NCBI GenBank assembly: GCA_003554105.1
Contig: PWFQ01000060.1
Coordinates: forward strand, 1-64,000
Direction of reading: 5' to 3'
Origin: Clostridiaceae bacterium
GTDB taxonomy: Bacteria; Bacillota; Clostridia; Peptostreptococcales; T1SED10-28
Length of the DNA stretch: 64,000 nt
Part shown: positions 1-9,164 of the stretch, in pieces
Position numbering within the stretch: the first letter of the stretch is position 1
Layout: each line of letters starts with the position of its first letter
Translations under genes and position numbers: made by a program
Notes under the pieces: generated by a model
Database searches by the model: none
Told to the model about the DNA's origin: nothing
What the model saw: the letters and a program-made list of their open reading frames with translations, nothing else

Positions 1-1581
1 CATTTTTCTTCCCTGGGAGTCCCTTACTAATCCATGAATTAATACATACTTGAATGGAATTTCTTTCATAAACTCTAGTCCTGAAAATGCCATTCTTACA
101 ACCCAGAAAAATATTATATCGTATCCTGTTACCAAAACATCTGTAGGATAAAATCGTTCAAGTTCTTTTGTGTTTTCAGGCCACCCCAATGTGGAAAACG
201 GCCATAATGCTGAACTAAACCATGTATCCAGTACGTCCTCATCTTGGAAGATCTCATTGGATCCACAATGTTTACAAGCCGTTGGCGTTTCTCGCTCAAC
301 CATAATTTCATCGCAATCTTTACAATAGTATGCAGGAATTCGGTGTCCCCACCACAGTTGTCTTGAAATACACCAGTCTCGAATGTTTTCTAACCAATTG
401 AAATAGGTTTTGGAAAAGCGATCAGGAACGAATTGGATTTCACGACTTTTTACAGCATCAATAGCGGGCTTAGTCAAGGGTTCCATTTTAACAAACCATT
501 GTTCTGAAGTAATTGGCTCCACAACAGTACTGCATCGGTCACATTGACCGACACTATGACGATGGTCCTTAATTTCCACTAACTGCTCAGCATTTATCAG
601 ATCATCGACAACTGATTTTCTCGCATCATATCGATCAAGACCTCTGTATGGGCCTCCAAATTCATTTACTCTCGCTTCATCATCAAAAATCTTTAACTGT
701 TCCAATCCGTGTCTCTCACCAATCTCAAAATCATTAGGATCATGGCTGGGAGTAATTTTTAATGCTCCGGTACCCATCTCACGGTCTACATATTCATCTG
801 CGATAATGGGAATCTCCCGATGTAACAATGGTAAAACCGCTGTTTTTCCGACTAAATGCTGATATCGTTCATCAGCAGGATGTACTGCAACACCCGTATC
901 TCCAAGCATTGTCTCAGGTCTGGTTGTTGCAATTACAAGGTACTCATCACTATCCTTAATCGGGTACTTGATATGCCAAAAATGACCATCTTTATCTATG
1001 TGTTCAACCTCTGCATCTGAAAGTGAGGTTCTGCATGATGGGCACCAGTTGATGATTCGGTTTCCTTTATAAATCAGGTCCTTTTCATACAGTTGAATAA
1101 ACACTTCCTGTACTGCATTACTAAGACCTTCATCCATTGTAAATCGTTCACGGCTCCAGTCACAGGAATTACCCAGTTTTTTCATCTGATCAACGATTTT
1201 TCGGCCGTATTCATCTCGCCAATCCCATGCATATTCAAGAAACTTTTCTCGACCTACATCTTTTTTTGATAAGCCTTTTTCAGTACGAATTTTCTCTACA
1301 ACCTTAACTTCAGTTGAAATACTTGCATGATCTGATCCCGGTTGCCAAAGAGTTTCATACCCCTGCATACGTTTCCAACGAATAAGGATGTCCTGCAAAG
1401 TGTGATCCAGTGCATGTCCAATATGCAACTGGCCTGTAATGTTCGGGGGCGGCAGCATAATGCAATAAGGCTCTTTTTCAGAATGTACATCCGCTCGGAA
1501 AAAATCACTGTCCATCCAATGTTGATAGATTTTATCTTCAAAATCTTTCGGATTATATGTTTTATCTAATCCACCTTTCAT
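1..1581 (-). CDS. valS: Valyl-tRNA synthetase, N-terminal 527 codons (3' end outside window)
   Basis: Charges tRNA-Val with valine in the cytoplasm. The frame is open from the ATG at 1581 to the window edge. It encodes the class I signature [15 protein letters not shown] (HIGH box), the [11 protein letters not shown] segment of the catalytic core, and an editing-domain stretch ([17 protein letters not shown]). The last two codons in the window, KM, are the start of the KMSKS loop. AAGGAGGAG lies about 8 nt before the ATG. The gene is preceded by a T-box leader with a Val specifier, so expression should rise when tRNA-Val is uncharged. Identification is firm; only the C-terminal anticodon-binding and coiled-coil parts are missing. 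Confidence 0.97.
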   Translation of the reverse strand, partial: MKGGLDKTYNPKDFEDKIYQHWMDSDFFRADVHSEKEPYCIMLPPPNITGQLHIGHALDHTLQDILIRWKRMQGYETLWQPGSDHASISTEVKVVEKIRTEKGLSKKDVGREKFLEYAWDWRDEYGRKIVDQMKKLGNSCDWSRERFTMDEGLSNAVQEVFIQLYEKDLIYKGNRIINWCPSCRTSLSDAEVEHIDKDGHFWHIKYPIKDSDEYLVIATTRPETMLGDTGVAVHPADERYQHLVGKTAVLPLLHREIPIIADEYVDREMGTGALKITPSHDPNDFEIGERHGLEQLKIFDDEARVNEFGGPYRGLDRYDARKSVVDDLINAEQLVEIKDHRHSVGQCDRCSTVVEPITSEQWFVKMEPLTKPAIDAVKSREIQFVPDRFSKTYFNWLENIRDWCISRQLWWGHRIPAYYCKDCDEIMVERETPTACKHCGSNEIFQDEDVLDTWFSSALWPFSTLGWPENTKELERFYPTDVLVTGYDIIFFWVVRMAFSGLEFMKEIPFKYVLIHGLVRDSQGRKM

Positions 1582-1604
1582 CTTCTTCTCCTCCTTTTTA
1601 TAAA

Positions 1605-1866
1605 TAAAAAAACGCCCTTTATGATTACTCATAAGGACGATTAAATTCGCGGTACCACCTTAATTCCTGCAACTCATCAAATGTTCATTGCAGGCTCTCA
1701 TCTAAGATAACGGATTTACCGTCTAAAGCTAAGCATACGCTCTGACTTTAGAAGCTCATGGGCTACCTTCCTAAACTGACAGCTTTAGCAATCTTTCAGC
1801 CTTTGGATTGCTTCTCTTTCAAAGTTCAGTAAAGTACTCCTCCCAATCGATGCGTAATATGAAGTT
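1605..1866 (-). promoter_or_regulatory. T-box riboswitch (valine) upstream of valS
   Basis: The conserved T-box AAGGTGGTACCGCG lies at 1648-1661. It is followed by a terminator hairpin (1613-1639, CGTCCTTATGA paired with TCATAAAGGGCG) and a T run at 1606-1612. Stem I carries an AGAG element and, at 1764-1766, the triplet GTA in the context GAAGGTAGC. This aligns with the specifier position of the tyrS leader in this same window (GAATTACAC, Tyr TAC), so GTA is read as a Val specifier. Uncharged tRNA-Val should stabilise the antiterminator. Confidence 0.95.
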
Positions 1867-1872
1867 ATCAAT

Positions 1873-1900
1873 ATTATATGACATTTTCGGGAAAAGTCAA
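1873..1900 (-). promoter_or_regulatory. Sigma-A promoter of the valS leader
   Basis: TTGACT (1895-1900) and TATAAT (1873-1878) are separated by 16 bp. The inferred start, near 1866, is the expected 5' end of the T-box leader. Confidence 0.8.
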
Positions 1901-1908
1901 GAGTAACT

Positions 1909-2445
1909 CTATTGTTGACCTGTCTCTCTTTCTTTCATCTTACGCAAAGCGAGTCGCAGGTACCGGAAAAAAGAAATTAAAGTCAATGAAATTGTTATGA
2001 TAATTAGATATTTACCATAGGGCGAATCAAAAGCAATTAAAAGAATCGCTAAATAAAATAGAACCGTAGCTGCTTTCCCAAGATGATCTGCCGGAATAAC
2101 AATCTTTTCTTTTCTCGTGTAGAGAACCATACCACCGATAATCATTAAAGATTCTTTTGCCACAATAATAGTTAAAATCCAAATTGGCAAAATACCGGCT
2201 ACCGTAAAACATGCAATGACTGTAATTTGCATAAGTTTATCTGCAAGAGGATCAAGCATTTGACCGATCTTTGTGACCAAATTGTATTTTCTGGCGATAT
2301 ATCCATCCAGACCATCAGTAACTCCTGCCAGAATGAAAATTCCTGTTGCATATAAAATATTATGCTCATTGAAGAAGAAAAACACATACACAAAAACAGG
2401 TATTAAAAGCAGTCTCAAGATTGTCAGCAAATTCGGTATGTTCAT
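1909..2445 (-). CDS. pgsA: CDP-diacylglycerol-glycerol-3-phosphate 3-phosphatidyltransferase
   Basis: Makes phosphatidylglycerophosphate, the committed step to phosphatidylglycerol, in the membrane. The protein has 178 residues, usual for PgsA. The CDP-alcohol phosphotransferase motif DGxxDGxxAR...GxxxDxxxD is complete: D44-G-L-D-G-Y-I-A-R, then GQMLDPLAD at 61-69. About five hydrophobic segments surround it. AGAGGTG precedes the ATG. It lies downstream of nrdG on the same strand with a 98-bp gap and upstream of the valS promoter. The other family members (CDP-alcohol transferases of other head groups) are less likely given the length and N-terminus (MNIPNLLTILRLLLIP). Confidence 0.93.
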   Translation of the reverse strand: MNIPNLLTILRLLLIPVFVYVFFFFNEHNILYATGIFILAGVTDGLDGYIARKYNLVTKIGQMLDPLADKLMQITVIACFTVAGILPIWILTIIVAKESLMIIGGMVLYTRKEKIVIPADHLGKAATVLFYLAILLIAFDSPYGKYLIIITISLTLISFFRYLRLALRKMKERETGQQ

Positions 2446-2543
2446 AGTTCACCTCTACAGATCCAATATTTTCCCTTACTATCATACCACAGGATGCAAC
2501 GAAAAAACAGTTAGGGAAATAAAATCAGCAGAAAACTTGATAA

Positions 2544-3233
2544 TTACTTATAAGACTTGATAATTTCTTCTGCAGATGAAGTGAAAAAATCCGAAATTTG
2601 GTTCATTTCCTCTATTGAATACTGCTCCATTGGATAATGTGAATTAAGCACATTTTCATCAATTCTTCCCTGTTGAATTCTAAAACGCATCGATCCTTTA
2701 ATCATCTCCTTCACACCTTCAAGATCACTCCAATTTATAACTCCTTTTACAAAAGTCGTTCTAAATTCATAATTTATGCCACTCTCTTTAATAAGAGCAA
2801 TCGATTCTTTAATCTTCCCCGTATGGTTAGAGCAGTTAGACACTCGGTGATATTGATCCATTGAAGTCTTAATATCCATTGCAATGTAATCAATGAGTTG
2901 ATGATCAATCAAATCCTTTAACACTTTTGCATTTGATCCATTTGTATCAAGTTTGATCGAAAATCCTTCGTTTTTCAGCAATTGTATATCATTGAATAAA
3001 GCTTTATCCAAAGTTGGTTCTCCGCCTGAAATACAAATATGTTTGATATACTTCTTTCTCCTGCGCAATTGAAACAAGAGATCCTCCCTGTTAAGGGGAG
3101 GACTCTCTTCATTTACTAAGGATCGGTTATGGCAGTAGGGACACTTAAAGTTACATCCGCCATGAAATAAAACAGAGCATGGATTTTTGGGATAGTCAAC
3201 TGTTGATAATTTATGAAAACCTTGAATGCTCAT
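2544..3233 (-). CDS. nrdG: Anaerobic ribonucleotide reductase activating protein (radical SAM)
   Basis: Radical SAM activase that installs the glycyl radical on NrdD. The 229-residue protein has the cluster-binding motif CNFKCPYC (C27, C31, C34) in a GGCNFKCPYCHN context, and the SAM-binding ISGGEPTLD stretch near residue 70. It follows nrdD by 9 bp; the ribosome site (AGGAGG, 5 nt before ATG) overlaps the nrdD stop, so the two are co-transcribed. Length and layout match the clostridial type of NrdG/PflA-like activase (TIGR02495 type) rather than the shorter enterobacterial NrdG. Confidence 0.95.
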   Translation of the reverse strand: MSIQGFHKLSTVDYPKNPCSVLFHGGCNFKCPYCHNRSLVNEESPPLNREDLLFQLRRRKKYIKHICISGGEPTLDKALFNDIQLLKNEGFSIKLDTNGSNAKVLKDLIDHQLIDYIAMDIKTSMDQYHRVSNCSNHTGKIKESIALIKESGINYEFRTTFVKGVINWSDLEGVKEMIKGSMRFRIQQGRIDENVLNSHYPMEQYSIEEMNQISDFFTSSAEEIIKSYK

Positions 3234-3242
3234 TGTTTCCTC

Positions 3243-5357
3243 CTAGTTTGCCTGGTCAATCGAATTTTCTAATGTAACTTCATCAGAAAATTCCAGTCGA
3301 TCTTTGAACTCTTCTTTTTTCCCTTTATTCCATGACTGGACAGGTCGGTGAAAGCCGACAACGCGAGTCCACACCTCGCTGTCTCTATGGCAGTGAGGGC
3401 ATTTAAATTGTTCTCCCTTTAAATATCCGTGCTGCGGGCAAATTGAGAAGGTGGGGGTAATCGTAATATATGGTACACTGCTTTTTTCCATGGCCGTCTT
3501 GATTAATGCTTTACATGTTTCCACATCGCCCACTTCTTCTCCCAGAAATCCGTGCAAAACAGTACCGCCAGTATAGAGAGACTGTAATTTTTCCTGAAGT
3601 TCCAGTGCTTCAAAAAAATCTTTCGTATGTCCTACCGGTAACTGGGTAGAGTTCGTATAGTAGGGTTCTTTATCGCCTTGGGTGATAATTTTCCCATATA
3701 GTTTCTTGTCAAGACGTGCAAATCGATAGGCTGCACCTTCGGCAGGGGAAGCTTCCAAATTCCAAAGACTCCCTGTTTCTTCCTGGAAAATCTGAATTAC
3801 CTTATTCATAAACTCCATAACTTCAATGGCAAAACGATTCCCTTCCGATGTGGTAATGTCTTTTCCCAATAGATTTAAACAAGCTTCGTTCATTCCATTT
3901 AATCCAATTGTAGAAAAGTGATTTTTAAAATATTCCCCTGTACCATCTTTCACATCTTGAAGGTAAAATTTTGAATAAGGGTAGAGCCCTGCCTCCATAT
4001 ATTTTTCAAGCATTTTCCGTTTGTTATCACAAATGACTTTCGCTTTTTCCATTAAATTTCGTACTTCTCTTTTGAAATCCTCTTCATTGAAGGAGGTATA
4101 ACCGATTCGCGCCATATTCAACGTAACGACATTAATTGATCCGGTTAAGGGATTTGCCCCGAATAAACCCCCACCCCGTTTTCTTAACTCACGATTATCC
4201 AATCTCAATCGGCAACACATGCTTCGAACGTCTTCCGGAGCCAGATCAGAGTTCATGAAATTTGCAAAATAGGGTGTTCCGAATTTCCTGGTCATTTCCA
4301 TAATGCTGTTAACGACTGAGGATTCCCATGGGAAATCCGGGGTAATGTTAATTGTTGGAATAGGAAAACTAAAAGCCCGGCCTGCTCCGTCACCTTCCAT
4401 CATCACTTCACAAAAGGCCCGATTAAACATGTCCATTTCTTTCTGAAACTCACCGTATTTTTTATCCTTCATCATTCCTGCTATTTTTACATATTGATCT
4501 TTTAATAATGGATGTGGAGTAATATCCAATGTTACATTTGTAAAAGGTGTTTGAAACCCTACCCGGGTTGGAACGTTTAGATTAAAGATAAAACGCTGTA
4601 ATGATTTCTTGACTTGCTGATAATCAAGTCCATCAAAATAAATAAACGGTGCGAGATATGAATCCAGACTTGATACGGCTTGAGCTCCAGCAGCCTCTCC
4701 TTGCAGAGTATAAAGTAAATTAACTAATTGTCCCAAGGCGGATTCAAAGTGTTTAGGAGGCTTTGATTCCACTTTGCCTGCGGCACCCTTAAATCCTTTT
4801 TCCAGAAAGGCTTCCAAGTCCCATCCGCAGCAATAGGGAGCCAATAGTCCTAGATCATGAATATGTAAAGCTCCTTTTATGTGGGCGTCTCTATGGTCTT
4901 TATCATATATTTTATTTAGCCAGTATTTTTTTGTTATACTTTCTACAATATGATTATTAAGACCTTGCAGAGAAAAACTCATATTGGCATTTTCATTGAC
5001 TCTCCAGTCATCAAGATTCACATAATCTTCGATCATTTCCTCCGCGTCCATAAATAAATTTTTAACTTCCCGAATTTCTTCCTGTTTTTTCCTGTAAAGA
5101 ATGTAAGCTTTTGCTGTCTTTGCATGCCCTTCCTCAATCAGAACTTTTTCTACGATATCTTGAATATCCTCAACCGAAGGAATGTTTCCCCTGTAAGTTT
5201 CACGTAAAACTCCTTCGACAACCTTTGTCAGTTCATCAGCTTTCGTAATATTATTTCCTCCAACAGATTGGGCTGCTGAAAAAATCGCATTAGTAATCTT
5301 TTGAGAATTATAATCAACAATCTCTCCATTCCTTTTCTGCACCTTCGATAATGTCAT
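3243..5357 (-). CDS. nrdD: Anaerobic (class III) ribonucleoside-triphosphate reductase
   Basis: Reduces NTPs to dNTPs under anoxic conditions. The 704-residue protein begins with an ATP-cone domain (about residues 1-95: VQKRNGEIVDYNSQKI...), followed by the glycyl-radical barrel. The C-terminus has a zinc site, CPQH and CPHC, then the glycyl-radical loop RVVGFHRPVQSWNKGK. The first zinc pair is C-x-x-H instead of C-x-x-C, a variant I believe is common in this family. It is the first gene of nrdDG. A near-consensus NrdR box lies right after the -10 element, so repression by the ATP-cone regulator NrdR is likely. Confidence 0.97.
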   Translation of the reverse strand: MTLSKVQKRNGEIVDYNSQKITNAIFSAAQSVGGNNITKADELTKVVEGVLRETYRGNIPSVEDIQDIVEKVLIEEGHAKTAKAYILYRKKQEEIREVKNLFMDAEEMIEDYVNLDDWRVNENANMSFSLQGLNNHIVESITKKYWLNKIYDKDHRDAHIKGALHIHDLGLLAPYCCGWDLEAFLEKGFKGAAGKVESKPPKHFESALGQLVNLLYTLQGEAAGAQAVSSLDSYLAPFIYFDGLDYQQVKKSLQRFIFNLNVPTRVGFQTPFTNVTLDITPHPLLKDQYVKIAGMMKDKKYGEFQKEMDMFNRAFCEVMMEGDGAGRAFSFPIPTINITPDFPWESSVVNSIMEMTRKFGTPYFANFMNSDLAPEDVRSMCCRLRLDNRELRKRGGGLFGANPLTGSINVVTLNMARIGYTSFNEEDFKREVRNLMEKAKVICDNKRKMLEKYMEAGLYPYSKFYLQDVKDGTGEYFKNHFSTIGLNGMNEACLNLLGKDITTSEGNRFAIEVMEFMNKVIQIFQEETGSLWNLEASPAEGAAYRFARLDKKLYGKIITQGDKEPYYTNSTQLPVGHTKDFFEALELQEKLQSLYTGGTVLHGFLGEEVGDVETCKALIKTAMEKSSVPYITITPTFSICPQHGYLKGEQFKCPHCHRDSEVWTRVVGFHRPVQSWNKGKKEEFKDRLEFSDEVTLENSIDQAN

Positions 5358-5381
5358 AATACCCCTCCTTTAAGATTGTGT

Positions 5382-5397
5382 ATACTACATATAGTAC
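5382..5397 (-). promoter_or_regulatory. NrdR-type box in front of nrdD
   Basis: ATACTACATATAGTAC matches 12 of 16 positions of the NrdR box (ACACWATATATWGTGT as I know it) and is nearly palindromic. It starts one base downstream of the -10 element, a position where a bound repressor would block initiation. Only one good box is seen; a weaker match (5394-5409) overlaps it at an unusual spacing. Confidence 0.65.
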
Positions 5398-5426
5398 ATT
5401 ATATAGAAAAGACCCACAAGATTCAA
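5398..5426 (-). promoter_or_regulatory. Promoter of nrdDG
   Basis: TTGAAT (5421-5426) and TATAAT (5398-5403) are 17 bp apart. The -35 element lies inside the loop of the murI terminator hairpin. Confidence 0.75.
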
Positions 5427-5450
5427 TCCCCTGGAAGAAGATTTGTGGGC
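5405..5450 (-). terminator. Terminator after murI
   Basis: CCCACAA (read at 5443-5449) pairs with TTGTGGG (read at 5413-5419), with partial pairing further in, followed by TCTTTTCT. It would end the rodA-murI operon and overlaps the nrdD promoter. Confidence 0.6.
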
Positions 5451-5477
5451 TTTAAAGAATTGTTCGATTACAATTAC

Positions 5478-6284
5478 TTATTCACCAAGTAACAGGTTCC
5501 AACTTTTTTCAATTTGACCTTTTTTGGTATTAAAAAATTCAACACGTCCAGTAACATCTATAGAAGAGAAAGAATTACTATTTAAACTTAGATTCTGCCT
5601 CATTAGGTCTGACAAATAGAGCTTTCTAATCAATTGATGGATTGTGCCTTCATTACCATCGATTAACACGCATCTCGCTGGAAGAATTTCCTTGATAATT
5701 TGCTTTAAAAAAACAAAATGCGTGCATCCTAGAACAACGATATCAGTGTCTAAAACATGATTTTCACTGAAAAGCTTTTTTAGATAAAGCTTCGTAATTT
5801 GATGATTCGGTCCATATTCCTCAATTAATGAGACTAATCCCGGACATGGAATAGGATGAACTTTCTTTTTGCTTTTAAGATTCACAACTAATTCCTGAAA
5901 CTTTTCTTCACGTAATGTAAATGGTGTAGCCATAACATGCACGCGACTTGATGGATACAGGTGCAATGCCGGCTTGATCGCAGGTTCCATCCCTATAACA
6001 GGAAATGGATAGTGTGAGCGCAAGAGTTTAATTGACGCACTGGTAGCTGTGTTACAGGCAACAACTAATGCTTTAATTCCTTTTCTGTTCATTTCTTCCG
6101 CAATTTCCAGAGACCTTTCCTGAATGAATTCCCTGGATTTTTCACCGTATGGTGCATTTGTTGAGTCTCCATAATAATAAAATTTTTCTTCCGGCATCAT
6201 TTGCACTGCGTTTCTCAGAACACTGATCCCTCCAAGACCGGAGTCAAATAAACCTATAGGTATTTTTCTGTTTATATTCTTCAT
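5478..6284 (-). CDS. murI: Glutamate racemase
   Basis: Converts L-glutamate to D-glutamate for peptidoglycan. The 268-residue protein carries the N-terminal IGLFDSGLGG motif (catalytic-region D14, S15) and both cysteine acid/base motifs, ACNTATS near residue 77 and LGCTHF near residue 186. The start has AGGAG 7 nt upstream, overlapping the rodA stop. It is the last gene of the operon HAD phosphatase - unknown 280-aa protein - rodA - murI, a sensible cell-wall grouping with the elongation glycosyltransferase RodA. Confidence 0.96.
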   Translation of the reverse strand: MKNINRKIPIGLFDSGLGGISVLRNAVQMMPEEKFYYYGDSTNAPYGEKSREFIQERSLEIAEEMNRKGIKALVVACNTATSASIKLLRSHYPFPVIGMEPAIKPALHLYPSSRVHVMATPFTLREEKFQELVVNLKSKKKVHPIPCPGLVSLIEEYGPNHQITKLYLKKLFSENHVLDTDIVVLGCTHFVFLKQIIKEILPARCVLIDGNEGTIHQLIRKLYLSDLMRQNLSLNSNSFSSIDVTGRVEFFNTKKGQIEKSWNLLLGE

Positions 6285-6293
6285 GATAATCTC

Positions 6294-7400
6294 CTAATAC
6301 TTCGGTTTTTTTCTTCTCATGCTGATATTAATCAAAAGACCGATAGCAATGAGATTCGAAAGCATAAAAGTCCCGCCATAACTGACAAAGGGCAGCGGTT
6401 TACCCGTTACTGGCATTAGTCCGATTGTCATCATGATATTTGCAAAAATATGAAAGCCCAGCATTGAAATGATACCAATGGCCAGGTAAGAGCCGAAATA
6501 ATCTTTTTGTTTTTTTGCAATGTGAATTCCTTTAACCAAAAGCAGGCTGTAAAGAAATAGCAAAATTGCAACTCCGACGAAACCAAGCTCTTCAGCAATC
6601 ACAGCAAAAATAAAATCTGTATGTTTTTCCGGCAGAAAACCAAATTGACTTTGAATACCTTCTCGTAATCCTTTTCCATGCAGCATTCCTGATCCAACGG
6701 CATAAATTGACTGTGTAATTTGCCATCCATCTCCCATAGGATCTAGCTCTGGATCAAGAAAGACTAAGATTCTTCTCTTTTGATAATCTGCTAGACGGGG
6801 CCAAATCAAAGGAATGCTGGAAATTGCACCCATAATAAGAATAACTATATATCGGTATCTTAGACCTGCGACATAAAGCATAGCAAGAGTAAAGACCGGT
6901 ATTACAAGACTTGTTCCCAAATCCGGTTGCCTATATACAAGAGCCATTGGTATTCCGGCCATGATCACGATCTTCGTCAAAGTCTTTAATTCATTAATCG
7001 TTTCTCGATGTTCGCTAATCACTTTTGCCAGGGCTATAATGATTCCAAGTTTTGCAAAGTCAGAAGGTTGAAAACCAAAAGGTCCGATATATAACCATCG
7101 ACTGGCTCCCCAGTCATCCGCACCGACACCGGCGTAGAGCACTGCAATTAAAAGCATGCAAGAAAAGACATAAATAAACAGATACAGTTCTCCAAACGTT
7201 TTATAATCAATAAAAAGTAAAATTACAATAGCAACGAAGCCTGCTATTGTAGCATACAGTTGGGTCTGAATATATCGTTCAGGATTCACAAGGTTTTGCG
7301 TTGCACTTGAAATTGCTATTAAACCAAATATACAGATCAATAATACCACAGTTAATAAGGTAAAATCGATCTTTTTGATGTTTGACCAACGTTCGTTCAT
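6294..7400 (-). CDS. rodA: Rod-shape SEDS glycosyltransferase RodA
   Basis: SEDS-family membrane glycosyltransferase that polymerises lipid II during elongation, partnered by a class B PBP. The 368-residue protein has about ten membrane segments and SEDS motifs: WLYIGPFGFQPSDFAKLGII, RQPDLGTSLV, EKHTDFIFAVIAEELGFVG, and the C-terminal PLPFVSYGGTFMLSN. It could be FtsW by family, but the short cytoplasmic ends and lack of division genes nearby favour RodA. AGGAG stands 9 nt before the ATG. murI follows after 9 bp. Confidence 0.88.
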   Translation of the reverse strand: MNERWSNIKKIDFTLLTVVLLICIFGLIAISSATQNLVNPERYIQTQLYATIAGFVAIVILLFIDYKTFGELYLFIYVFSCMLLIAVLYAGVGADDWGASRWLYIGPFGFQPSDFAKLGIIIALAKVISEHRETINELKTLTKIVIMAGIPMALVYRQPDLGTSLVIPVFTLAMLYVAGLRYRYIVILIMGAISSIPLIWPRLADYQKRRILVFLDPELDPMGDGWQITQSIYAVGSGMLHGKGLREGIQSQFGFLPEKHTDFIFAVIAEELGFVGVAILLFLYSLLLVKGIHIAKKQKDYFGSYLAIGIISMLGFHIFANIMMTIGLMPVTGKPLPFVSYGGTFMLSNLIAIGLLINISMRRKKPKY

Positions 7401-7428
7401 TTCTTAATCTCCTACTTCCTAATAAGTC

Positions 7429-8271
7429 CTATATGCAATATTTCATCAGATGCATCTTGAAATTTTTAAGGTTAGAGTTCATTGCAGCGTTACTGTTCTG
7501 AGAAAACCATTTCTTGTCTTCAAGGATCATTTTATCCATCATTTTCCTGGTATTATCTTCCTCCTGTTGCAGTAACTTATGTGTTTTCAACTCTTCCCTG
7601 TGTTTTCTGTCCATAATCCATTTCATACCATAGCATATCCCTAATCCTGATACAAGGATTTTTCCCAGAGAATTATACTGTAGATCTTTACGAAACTTTT
7701 TTTCGATTTGCAAAAATGAAAAACTTTTAAAGTCATGTCGGTATGCATTATGTTTACTATGATATAAGAAAAGTAGTGGCAGTCCTAAACCGGTTAAGGC
7801 AGAAATACTCTTAGATAATGTTCTCTTTGAGATTTCCTCGGTTTTCCCCAAAAGTGACTTCGAAATATCGAAATGATTAAACTGCTCCTCTTTAATGTTT
7901 AAGAACTTCATCAACTCATCAAGTAATTGCACTTTTTCTTCAGTCTCAAAACTATTTCCGTATACTATGTGATACGTATCTTCCAATAGCATATATCCCA
8001 TTATACTTTCTTCCTGTTCATTCAGATTTTCAACCATTAAAGGATAATAATTAATCAATGTTTCTACCATATTTTTTGCGCCGGTAATTGTTTGATACCA
8101 TTCAAAGATTTTCTTTCTTTCTCTGTTTGGCAACTCAATATATGATAGAACACGATAAAACTCCTCAATGATTTTAGAATCTAAGTCTTCCAGTTCCATA
8201 ACTCCTGCAAACAATACTTTGCCATACATAAAGCGTATTTCTTTCGATAAATGACGGATATCTTTTATCAC
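7429..8271 (-). CDS. Uncharacterised protein in the rodA-murI operon
   Basis: I do not recognise this 280-residue protein. It starts with GTG behind a strong AGGAGGGG site. The first 150 residues look like a soluble helical domain rich in E/K/L (a TerB-like fold is possible but not shown). One moderately hydrophobic stretch follows (ALTGLGLPLLFLYH, near residue 160) and a second near residue 205 (LGKILVSGLGICYG), then a charged, probably coiled C-terminal region. It lies between an HAD phosphatase and rodA with short gaps, so it is expressed with cell-wall genes. A membrane-associated helper role is a guess. Confidence 0.75.
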   Translation of the reverse strand: MIKDIRHLSKEIRFMYGKVLFAGVMELEDLDSKIIEEFYRVLSYIELPNRERKKIFEWYQTITGAKNMVETLINYYPLMVENLNEQEESIMGYMLLEDTYHIVYGNSFETEEKVQLLDELMKFLNIKEEQFNHFDISKSLLGKTEEISKRTLSKSISALTGLGLPLLFLYHSKHNAYRHDFKSFSFLQIEKKFRKDLQYNSLGKILVSGLGICYGMKWIMDRKHREELKTHKLLQQEEDNTRKMMDKMILEDKKWFSQNSNAAMNSNLKNFKMHLMKYCI

Positions 8272-8291
8272 AATGTTCCCCTCCTTTATAC

Positions 8292-9164
8292 TTATGCTCT
8301 TTGAGTCCAGGTCCCTTTAATCATTTGTTCTACAACATATGCAATCCCATCTTCTTCATTGGTTCTTGTCTGATAATCAGATACGTTGATTACAATCGGA
8401 TCAGCATTTCCCACCGCAACACCTACGTCTGCAACATCAAACATTGATATGTCGTTTAAGTGATCACCGACTGCTACCATTTCATCAGGTGAAATACCGA
8501 GTGTTTCTCCAACTTGAAGTAAAGCCCTGCCTTTGGAAGCATGCCGGTGAAGAGCCTCGATATTATTATTGGAAGAACTTGTGATGGATATTTCATCAAT
8601 ATCGGAAAGCTCATCATTGATTTTTTCTAGTGTTCTCTGATTATTCGAAAGAGCAAAAAATGAATTCATTCTGACCTTTCCCATGCGAATTTCATCCAAA
8701 CTCAATCGTTTTAACTGTTGGTTGAAAAAAGTTCTATGCACAACTCTTGGGTACAATCGTAAGGGACTTTGATTTTCCTGACTTAAAAATCGTTTTGTCT
8801 CAATAAAACGGGAAATAAGACTGTCAATATAAACATTGTCTTGATCTGCTCCATGAAAATATACTTTATATCGCTTAAAAATTTCTACAATCTTAACAGA
8901 TGTTTCCGGCTTTAATTCATAGGATGACTTAACTGAATGATCTTTATTGCGAACAATTGATCCGTTGTTTGTTATAAGAAAACAATCAAAAGATAACACA
9001 TCCAGATAAGGCTTAAGTGTACTATATGAACGGCCGGTGGCGATAACAATTTCAATCCCGTACTCCCGAGCTTTTTTTAAGGCATCCAGATTCACCGCGG
9101 AAATCCGTTTATCATTTGTTAAAAGAGTACCATCCATATCAAGTGCTAATAATTTGTGCTTCAT
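8292..9164 (-). CDS. Cof-type HAD-IIB family phosphatase
   Basis: HAD-superfamily sugar-phosphate phosphatase of the Cof/YidA type, cytosolic. The 290-residue protein has motif I DMDGT with D9 and D11, motif II ATGRSYSTL, and motif IV GDHLNDISMF near residue 233. The cap domain lies between. Substrate cannot be read from sequence; members act on sugar phosphates and flavin or PLP precursors. AGGTGG precedes the ATG by 7 nt. A TATAAT at 9197-9202 with a poor -35 may be its promoter, and the three downstream genes probably share the transcript. Confidence 0.88.
   Translation of the reverse strand: MKHKLLALDMDGTLLTNDKRISAVNLDALKKAREYGIEIVIATGRSYSTLKPYLDVLSFDCFLITNNGSIVRNKDHSVKSSYELKPETSVKIVEIFKRYKVYFHGADQDNVYIDSLISRFIETKRFLSQENQSPLRLYPRVVHRTFFNQQLKRLSLDEIRMGKVRMNSFFALSNNQRTLEKINDELSDIDEISITSSSNNNIEALHRHASKGRALLQVGETLGISPDEMVAVGDHLNDISMFDVADVGVAVGNADPIVINVSDYQTRTNEEDGIAYVVEQMIKGTWTQRA

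Noticed and set aside
5394-5409. Second NrdR box next to the first
   Set aside because: Only about 10 of 16 positions match, it overlaps the -10, and the 12-bp offset is not a usual spacing.
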